Shown here: positions 58,539 to 64,000 of the stretch, in pieces
Numbering within the stretch: the first letter of the stretch is position 1
Layout of the letters: each line of letters starts with the position of its first letter
Origin: Mycolicibacterium frederiksbergense
GTDB taxonomy: Bacteria > Actinomycetota > Actinomycetes > Mycobacteriales > Mycobacteriaceae
Length of the DNA: 64,000 bases
NCBI RefSeq assembly: GCF_012223425.1
Contig: NZ_CP038799.1
Coordinates: forward strand, 2,914,001 to 2,978,000
Direction of reading: 5' to 3'
Notes under the pieces: generated by a model
Seen by the model: only the letters and a program-made list of their open reading frames with translations
Told to the model about the DNA's origin: nothing
Database searches by the model: none
Position numbers and translations under genes: made by a program

Positions 58539-59864
58539 CTAGAAGGCTGTCAGGTACTGGTCGACTTCCCACGGGGTGACGGTGCCGTGGTAGGTGAAGA
58601 ATTCCTCGCGTTTGATGCCGGCGAAGTAGGTGGCCACACCGTCGCCGGCGGCGTCGAGCACACCGGCCACCACCGGATCGGCGTCCAACTCGTCGACCGC
58701 ATGCAGCAGCGTGGGCGGCAGATTCGCGGGGCCTTGGGCGCCGACCGCGCCGGGGTCCAGGCTGCGTTTGATCCCGTCCAGCCCGGCACCCAACGCGGCG
58801 GCGATTGCCAGATACGGGTTGGCCGAACCGTCCCCGCCGCGGAGTTCGACCCGCTGGTTGTCCGGAACCCGGATGTAGTGAGTGCGATCATTGCCGCCGT
58901 AGCTGGGCTTGCGGGGCGCCCAGGATGCGCCCGACGCCGTGGTGGTGGCACCGGTTCTCTTGTAGGAGTTGACGGTCGGGGCGATGACGGACTGCAGCGC
59001 GCAGGCATGCTCGAGGATCCCGGCGATGAAGGCGTACGCGGTGTCGGACAGTCCCAGGCCGCGGTCATCGGTGTCGGCGGGAAAGACCGGATTGCCGGCG
59101 CTGGTGAGCGAGAGGTGGAAGTGCAGGCCGCTGCCGGTGCGGTCGGCGAACGGTTTGGGCATGAAGGTGGCCACCATGTCGCGTTCGGCGGCGATCATCG
59201 ACAGCAGGTAGCGCAGGGTGATCACCCGGTCGGCGGTCACCAGCGCCTCGTCGAACTGAAAGTTCTGCTCGAACTGCCCGTTGCCGTCCTCGTGGTCGTT
59301 CGCGTAGTTGGACCAGCCCAGCGTGTTCATCGCCGTGGAGATCGCGGTGAGGTGTTCATACATCCGGGTGACGCCGCGGGCGTCATAACAGGGCTGGGCG
59401 GCGGTGTCGGCCGCGTCGGCGGTGACCAGGGCGCCATCTTCGTTGCGGCGCAACAGGAAATACTCCACCTCGGCGCCGACCCACGGCTCGAAGCCGGCAT
59501 CGGCGGCCTGGGCCACGAGGTTCTTGAGAATAACCCGCGGCGCGTACGGCCACGGCTTGCCCTCCACGTGCGGGTCGCAGTGCACCAGCGCCAGACCCTC
59601 TTTGATGAACGGGATGGGGGTGAACGAGGCCGGATCCGGCACGGCGATCAGGTCGGGGTCCTTGGGCTCCTGGCCCATGGCGCCCACCGCATAGCCGGCG
59701 AAGCCGACGCCTTCGGTGGCCAGCTGGTCGACGGCTTCGACGGGAACCAGCTTGGCGCAAGGCTTTCCGCGCAGGTCGACGAACAGCGCGAGGATGAATC
59801 GGGTGCCGGACTGCTCGGCGAGGGTGGCGAGATCGGTGGTCATGGTTACCAGAACTTTCGTCAT
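58539..59864 (-). CDS. glnT: Type III glutamine synthetase (GlnT) / gamma-glutamylmethylamide synthetase-like
   Basis: ATP-dependent ligase joining ammonia or an amine to glutamate. 441 residues. Catalytic-domain parts are VGAEVEYFLLRRNEDG, NDHEDGNGQFEQNFQFDEAL, MPKPFADRTGSGLHFHLSL, NSYKRTG and NQRVELRGGDGSANPYLAIA. In methylotrophs, proteins of this group next to MgsABC make gamma-glutamylmethylamide. Ammonia use is equally possible, given the ammonium transporter next door. A second ATG 7 codons downstream (MTTDLATL) is an alternative start. First gene of a six-gene operon. Confidence 0.87.
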   Translation of the reverse strand: MTKVLVTMTTDLATLAEQSGTRFILALFVDLRGKPCAKLVPVEAVDQLATEGVGFAGYAVGAMGQEPKDPDLIAVPDPASFTPIPFIKEGLALVHCDPHVEGKPWPYAPRVILKNLVAQAADAGFEPWVGAEVEYFLLRRNEDGALVTADAADTAAQPCYDARGVTRMYEHLTAISTAMNTLGWSNYANDHEDGNGQFEQNFQFDEALVTADRVITLRYLLSMIAAERDMVATFMPKPFADRTGSGLHFHLSLTSAGNPVFPADTDDRGLGLSDTAYAFIAGILEHACALQSVIAPTVNSYKRTGATTTASGASWAPRKPSYGGNDRTHYIRVPDNQRVELRGGDGSANPYLAIAAALGAGLDGIKRSLDPGAVGAQGPANLPPTLLHAVDELDADPVVAGVLDAAGDGVATYFAGIKREEFFTYHGTVTPWEVDQYLTAF

Positions 59865-59877
59865 CTTGTTATGACTC

Positions 59878-59914
59878 GTCTCTTTGTAAGAAACAGAGTA
59901 TCACTGTATGAAAC
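59878..59914. promoter_or_regulatory. Two 17-bp direct repeats upstream of glnT
   Basis: GTCTCTTTGTAAGAAAC (59878-59894) and GTATCACTGTATGAAAC (59898-59914) match at 13 of 17 positions and start 20 bp apart, so on the same face of the DNA. They lie 14-50 bp upstream of the synthetase start. Candidate operator for the operon's XRE-cupin regulator. They share GAAAC with GlnR sites, but the AC spacing does not fit GlnR. Confidence 0.5.
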
Positions 59915-59932
59915 ACTTGCAAGCCGAGGAAA

Positions 59933-59957
59933 CCCCGGCGACCGATGGTCACCGGGG
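59933..59957 (-). terminator. Terminator hairpin after amt
   Basis: CCCCGG-C-GACC-GAT-GGTC-A-CCGGGG forms a strong near-perfect hairpin, 14 bp past the amt stop, followed on the minus strand by TTTCC. It would separate amt from the glnT operon. Confidence 0.65.
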
Positions 59958-59970
59958 AATCATCGGTAGA

Positions 59971-61224
59971 TCAGGAGAATTCGAGCTCGTACGCCGAATC
60001 GCGGTGGAACTTGGCGTCGATACCCTTCTCTTCCTCATCCGGGGAGATGCGGATCCCCATCGTCTTCTTGATGGCGAAGGCGATCGCGAAGGCGATGACG
60101 AACGAGTACGCCATCACCGCGCCGGCCGCGACGGCCTGCTTCCAGAGCTGGTCGATGCCGCCGCCGTAGAACAGCCCGTTGATGCCGTTGGGCATGCCCT
60201 CGCTGGCGAAGAAGCCGATCAGCAGGGTGCCGATGACGCCGCCCACCAGGTGCACGCCCACCACGTCGAGGGAGTCGTCATAGCCGAACTTGTCCTTGAG
60301 CCCGACCGCGTACACGCAGATCGCCCCGGCAATACCGCCGACGAAGATGGCGCCCATCGGGGTAACCGCACCACAGGCCGGGGTGATGGCGACCAAACCG
60401 GTGATCGCACCCGAGGCCGCGCCGACGCCGGTCACGTGACCGGTCTTGATCTTCTCCACCGCCAGCCAGGCCAGTACCGCCGCGCAGGTCGCCACGAACG
60501 TGGTGACCATGACGATGGAGGCCGAATTGCCCGCTGCCAGAGCCGATCCGCCGTTGAAGGCGTACCAGCCGGCCCAGAGCATGCCCGCGCCCAGCAGCGT
60601 CAGCGGCACATTGTGCGGCTTGCGCAGCTGACCGAACATCGCGGACTTGCCGAGCACGACGGCCACCGCCAGGGCGGCCGCGCCCGCGTTGATGTGCACC
60701 GCGGTGCCGCCGGCGAAGTCGACGGCGCCCAGGGTGTTGGCGATCCAGCCGCCCACCGAGTTCTCGGTGACCACACCGTCGAAGGCGAACACCCAGTGCG
60801 CGACCGGGAAGTAGACCAGCACCGCCCAGACGGCTGCGAACACCATCCACGCGCCGAACTTCATCCGGTCGGCCACTGCGCCGGAGATCAGGGCGACCGT
60901 GATGGCCGCGAACAAGGCCTGGAACAAGGCGAACAGACTGATCGGCAGCCCGTCGATGGTTGTCATCGGTTCGAGCAGATCCGTCATGCCGGCGAATTCG
61001 GTGATGCTGCCGACGAAACCGCCCATCGAGGTCCCGAACACCATCGAGAAGCCGAAGAGCACCCAGAGCAGGCCGACCATCGCGACCGCGCCGAAGGTCA
61101 TCATCATCATGTTGGTCGAACTCTTGACCGAGACCATGCCGCCGTAGAAGAGCGCCAGGCCGGGAATCATCAGCGTGAGGCCGATGATGCAACAGAGTAT
61201 GAAGGCCGTGGTTCCTGTATCCAT
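59971..61224 (-). CDS. amt: Ammonium transporter
   Basis: Amt-family channel of 417 residues with about 11 membrane helices. Family segments: ALFYGGMVSVKSSTNMMMMTF, the pore region with VAHWVFAFDGVV, AGGTAVHINAGAAALAVAVVLGK, the twin His in VHIN and VHLVGGVIGTLLIG, and LDVVGVHLVGG. The C-terminal cytoplasmic tail (SPDEEEKGIDAKFHRDSAYELEFS) is short. I start at 61224 because AGGAG lies 6 bp before it. No glnK follows it. Upstream is a possible GlnR site. Confidence 0.95.
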   Translation of the reverse strand: MDTGTTAFILCCIIGLTLMIPGLALFYGGMVSVKSSTNMMMMTFGAVAMVGLLWVLFGFSMVFGTSMGGFVGSITEFAGMTDLLEPMTTIDGLPISLFALFQALFAAITVALISGAVADRMKFGAWMVFAAVWAVLVYFPVAHWVFAFDGVVTENSVGGWIANTLGAVDFAGGTAVHINAGAAALAVAVVLGKSAMFGQLRKPHNVPLTLLGAGMLWAGWYAFNGGSALAAGNSASIVMVTTFVATCAAVLAWLAVEKIKTGHVTGVGAASGAITGLVAITPACGAVTPMGAIFVGGIAGAICVYAVGLKDKFGYDDSLDVVGVHLVGGVIGTLLIGFFASEGMPNGINGLFYGGGIDQLWKQAVAAGAVMAYSFVIAFAIAFAIKKTMGIRISPDEEEKGIDAKFHRDSAYELEFS

Positions 61225-61279
61225 CAACATCTCCTACAGATGCGCGGCCCGAGCGGGCCGACCACTGGCAGTAACCTCC

Positions 61280-61294
61280 GTTTCTATTACGTGG
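61280..61294 (-). promoter_or_regulatory. Possible GlnR half-site upstream of amt
   Basis: On the minus strand AC-GTAATA-GAAAC gives the AC-n9-AC pattern of the nitrogen regulator GlnR, about 55 bp upstream of the amt start. Only one pair is clear, whereas strong sites have two. Confidence 0.35.
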
Positions 61295-61427
61295 ACGGCA
61301 TCGTTGCGTTGCGGACGGGTAAACGGTTTCGCTGCAAGTCAAGCGCCTGGAAGGTGGAGGAGTAAAAGGCCGTGCGTCGACCCCTTATCCTTGTCAGGAC
61401 ATCCCCGGCTGGTTGAGAGGTTTAACA

Positions 61428-62693
61428 GTGGCGCTCGTCGTGCAGAAATACGGCGGATCATCGGTGTCGGACGCCGATCGGATCCGGCGCGTCGCCGAGC
61501 GAATCGTGGAAACCAAGAAGGCGGGCAACGACGTCGTCGTGGTGGTCTCGGCGATGGGCGACACCACCGACAACCTGCTGGATCTCGCCCGTCAGGTATC
61601 CCCGGCGCCGCCCGCCCGCGAGATGGACATGCTGCTCACCGCCGGTGAGCGCATCTCCAACGCGCTGGTGGCGATGGCCATCGAGTCCCTCGGCGCGCAG
61701 GCCCGGTCCTTCACCGGATCCCAGGCCGGCGTGATCACCACCGGCACCCACGGCAACGCCAAGATCATCGACGTCACCCCGACCCGCCTGCGCGAGGCGC
61801 TCGACGAGGGGCTGATCGTTCTGGTCGCCGGGTTCCAGGGCGTCAGCCAGGACAGCAAGGACGTCACCACGCTGGGGCGTGGCGGCTCGGACACCACCGC
61901 CGTCGCGTTGGCGGCCGCGCTGCATGCCGACGTCTGCGAGATCTACACCGACGTGGACGGCATCTTCACCGCCGACCCGCGCATCGTCCCCAACGCCAAG
62001 CACCTCGACAGCGTCTCGTTCGAGGAGATGCTGGAGATGGCGGCGTGCGGCGCCAAGGTGCTGATGCTGCGCTGCGTGGAATACGCCCGTCGCTACAACG
62101 TTCCGATACACGTCCGCTCGTCGTATTCGGATAAGCCAGGCACCATCGTCAAAGGATCGATCGAGGACATCCCCATGGAAGACGCAATCCTGACCGGAGT
62201 CGCCCACGACCGCAGCGAGGCGAAGGTCACCGTCGTCGGTGTGCCCGACGTACCCGGATACGCCGCCAAGGTGTTCCGTGCGGTCGCCGACGCCGACGTC
62301 AACATCGACATGGTGTTGCAGAACATCAGCAAGATCGAGGACGGCAAGACCGACATCACCTTCACCTGCTCGCGGGAGAACGGTCCGTCCGCTGTGCAGA
62401 AGCTGACCTCACTGCAGGGCGAGATCGGGTTCACCCAGGTGCTGTACGACGATCACATCGGCAAGGTGTCGCTGGTCGGGGCCGGGATGCGCAGCCACCC
62501 CGGCGTCACCGCCACGTTCTGCGAGACGCTGGCCGACGCGGGGATCAACATCGACCTGATCTCCACCTCGGAGATCCGGATCTCGGTGCTGATCAAGGAC
62601 ACCGAACTCGACACCGCCGTCGCCGTGCTGCATGAGGCCTTCGGCCTCGGCGGTGATGAGGAAGCCGTCGTCTACGCGGGAAGCGGTATCTAG
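61428..62693 (+). CDS. ask: Aspartate kinase
   Basis: First step from aspartate to lysine, methionine, threonine and diaminopimelate for the cell wall. 421 residues, start GTG. KYGGSSVSDADRIRRVAERI holds the ATP-binding start; TLGRGGSDTTAVALAAAL and the DVDGIFTADPRI loop bind aspartate and nucleotide. The C-terminal half has two ACT domains (from about 265) for feedback by lysine or threonine. An internal ATG at 62175 with GAGGA 10 bp upstream would give the separate regulatory beta subunit known from Corynebacterium and Bacillus. asd follows 34 bp later. Confidence 0.96.
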   Translation: MALVVQKYGGSSVSDADRIRRVAERIVETKKAGNDVVVVVSAMGDTTDNLLDLARQVSPAPPAREMDMLLTAGERISNALVAMAIESLGAQARSFTGSQAGVITTGTHGNAKIIDVTPTRLREALDEGLIVLVAGFQGVSQDSKDVTTLGRGGSDTTAVALAAALHADVCEIYTDVDGIFTADPRIVPNAKHLDSVSFEEMLEMAACGAKVLMLRCVEYARRYNVPIHVRSSYSDKPGTIVKGSIEDIPMEDAILTGVAHDRSEAKVTVVGVPDVPGYAAKVFRAVADADVNIDMVLQNISKIEDGKTDITFTCSRENGPSAVQKLTSLQGEIGFTQVLYDDHIGKVSLVGAGMRSHPGVTATFCETLADAGINIDLISTSEIRISVLIKDTELDTAVAVLHEAFGLGGDEEAVVYAGSGI

Positions 62694-62727
62694 GTCGTGG
62701 GGCGAGCGAAGCGAGGGGGGAAATAGC

Positions 62728-63762
62728 ATGGTGTCGATAGGTGTGGTCGGCGCGACCGGTCAGGTCGGCCAGGTGATGCGCGCGCTGCTCGAGGAGCGCA
62801 ACTTCCCGGCGAGCTCGGTGCGGTTCTTCGCCTCGGCGCGTTCCGAGGGTAAGAAGCTGACCTTCCGCGGCCAGGAGATCGAGGTCGAGAACAGCGAGAC
62901 CGCCGACCCCTCCGGGCTGGATATCGCGTTGTTCTCCGCGGGCGCGACCATGTCGCGGGTGCAGGCACCGCGGTTCGCCGCGGCAGGCGCCGTCGTCGTC
63001 GACAACTCCTCGGCGTGGCGCAAGGACCCCGAGGTGCCGTTGATCGTCAGCGAGGTCAACTTCGACCGCGACGCGGCGAATCGGCCGAAGGGCATCATCG
63101 CCAACCCGAACTGCACCACCATGGCCGCGATGCCGGTGCTCAAGCCGCTGCACGACGAGGCCGGCCTGACCCGGCTGATCGTGTCGAGCTACCAGGCGGT
63201 TTCGGGCAGCGGGCTGGCCGGGGTGGAGGAACTCGCGTCACAGGCGCGTGCCGTGATCGACGGGGTCGAGCAGCTGGTGCACGACGGCTCGGCGCTGAAC
63301 TACCCGGCGCCGGTCAAGTACGTCGCACCGATCGCCTTCAACGTGGTGCCGCTGGCCGGTGCGCTCGTCGACGACGGCTCCGGCGAGACCGACGAAGACC
63401 AGAAGCTGCGCAACGAGAGCCGCAAGATCCTCGGTATCCCGGAGTTGCTGGTGTCGGGCACCTGTGTGCGGGTGCCGGTATTCACCGGGCACTCGCTGTC
63501 CATCAATGCTGAGTTCGCCCAACCGCTTTCGCCTGCGCGGGCCCAGGAGCTGCTGGCCGGCGCGCCGGGCGTGACGCTGGTGGACGTGCCGACGCCGCTG
63601 GCCGCCGCCGGGGCCGACGACTCGCTGGTCGGTCGGATCCGTCAGGATCCGGGTGCGCCGGAAGGTCGCGGCCTTGCGCTGTTCGTGTCCGGTGACAACC
63701 TGCGAAAAGGTGCCGCGCTGAACACCATTCAGATTGCCGAGTTGCTCGCCGCCCAACTCTGA
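62728..63762 (+). CDS. asd: Aspartate-semialdehyde dehydrogenase
   Basis: Reduces aspartyl phosphate with NADPH, the step after Ask. 344 residues. IGVVGATGQVGQVMRALLEERNF is the NADP-binding start, IANPNCTTMAAM contains the catalytic Cys, SYQAVSGSGLAGVEEL follows, and RVPVFTGHSLSINAEF has the catalytic His. The ATG at 62728 has GAGGGGGGAAA upstream. It forms an operon with ask. Confidence 0.96.
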   Translation: MVSIGVVGATGQVGQVMRALLEERNFPASSVRFFASARSEGKKLTFRGQEIEVENSETADPSGLDIALFSAGATMSRVQAPRFAAAGAVVVDNSSAWRKDPEVPLIVSEVNFDRDAANRPKGIIANPNCTTMAAMPVLKPLHDEAGLTRLIVSSYQAVSGSGLAGVEELASQARAVIDGVEQLVHDGSALNYPAPVKYVAPIAFNVVPLAGALVDDGSGETDEDQKLRNESRKILGIPELLVSGTCVRVPVFTGHSLSINAEFAQPLSPARAQELLAGAPGVTLVDVPTPLAAAGADDSLVGRIRQDPGAPEGRGLALFVSGDNLRKGAALNTIQIAELLAAQL

Positions 63763-63794
63763 TCCTCGCCGAAACTGTATTCCAGAAGGAAAAG

Positions 63795-64000
63795 TGCGAG
63801 TAACCACCTTCTGGAACGCAGTCTCGGGGGCTGTGGTGTCGGCATTGGTGCTCTCGGCGCCCGTGCACGCTGATCTGGCCCTGCAACCGGGCCAGGTCAT
63901 CATGCTCGGCCCGGTGGCCGGGACGGGCACTGCAACAGGGGATTACGGGATCGGCGCGACCGATCTGTGTGAGTTCATGGAGTTCCCCAGCCGGCTGCTG
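63795..64000 (+). CDS. Secreted protein, N-terminal part (cut by the window edge)
   Basis: Starts at a GTG with AGAAGGA upstream. The first 30 residues are a signal peptide (VTTFWNAVSGAVVSALVLSAPVHA, cleavage near HA-D). The visible mature part reads LALQPGQVIMLGPVAGTGTATG and ends at the window edge near FMEFPSRLL. No family can be named from 68 residues. It lies 32 bp after asd on the same strand. Confidence 0.7.

Noticed and set aside
59878..59914. GlnR box in front of glnT
   Set aside because: GAAAC is present twice, but AC pairs are 10 or 12 bp apart instead of 11, so the AC-n9-AC rule fails.

Overview
The window is chromosomal DNA of a high-GC actinobacterium, almost certainly a rapidly growing Mycobacterium (Mycolicibacterium). 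Between about 30.4 and 63.8 kb the gene order follows the M. tuberculosis block Rv3723 to Rv3708c as I remember it: lucA, tRNA-Ser, SRP RNA, aspartate aminotransferase, dnaX, CFA-type methyltransferase plus FAD oxidoreductase, SRPBCC protein, ami1, ybaB, recR, gatD, murT, a dnaQ-like exonuclease, leuA, ask and asd. Accessory genes interrupt that backbone.

0-17 kb: an accessory metabolic region. It holds a flavin amine oxidase, a CoA-transferase, an FAD oxidoreductase with its own TetR repressor and a perfect 9+9 bp operator, a polar amino acid/cystine-type ABC transporter with a fused binding protein and permease, gluQ, an MBL-fold hydrolase behind a MerR-like operator, two small secreted proteins (one hemophore-like), an arylsulfatase divergent from an AraC regulator, an intact LigC-family DNA ligase, a class III aminotransferase, a threonine aldolase and an alpha/beta hydrolase.

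17.2-28.7 kb: the most unusual part. A ligC1-type ATP-dependent DNA ligase gene, the operon partner of a Prim-PolC primase-polymerase, is split after codon 39, directly behind its catalytic motif (KWDG). The insert is 9,337 bp (17357-26693). It carries two tyrosine recombinases, its own intact LigC-type ligase 4 bp behind the second recombinase, an ArsR/CmtR plus CtpG-type metal-efflux pair, and a Met-rich membrane/exported protein set behind a CsoR-like copper box. The mobile element therefore destroys a host DNA ligase at its active-site codons and brings a ligase of the same family in its recombinase operon.

28.7-49.5 kb: mostly conserved core genes, with a pyruvyl-transferase-like gene after recR, a secreted PE-PPE-type hydrolase, and an aldo/keto reductase with a divergent TetR. 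leuA has a leucine-rich leader peptide followed by a terminator hairpin, i.e. transcription attenuation.

49.7-61.3 kb: a large accessory block between leuA and ask. It starts with a CpnT-like type VII secretion operon: two WXG100-type proteins, an 860-residue exporter/toxin protein whose C-terminal domain I do not recognise, and a tightly coupled candidate immunity gene in visibly lower-GC DNA. Then comes one operon of a type III glutamine synthetase-like enzyme, three glutamate-synthase-like subunits, a DAO-family oxidase and an XRE-cupin regulator, next to an ammonium transporter. This suggests assimilation of ammonium or of a small amine through gamma-glutamyl intermediates.

61.4-64 kb: ask and asd, followed by the start of a secreted protein cut by the window edge.

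Bases 1-117 hold no gene I can support.
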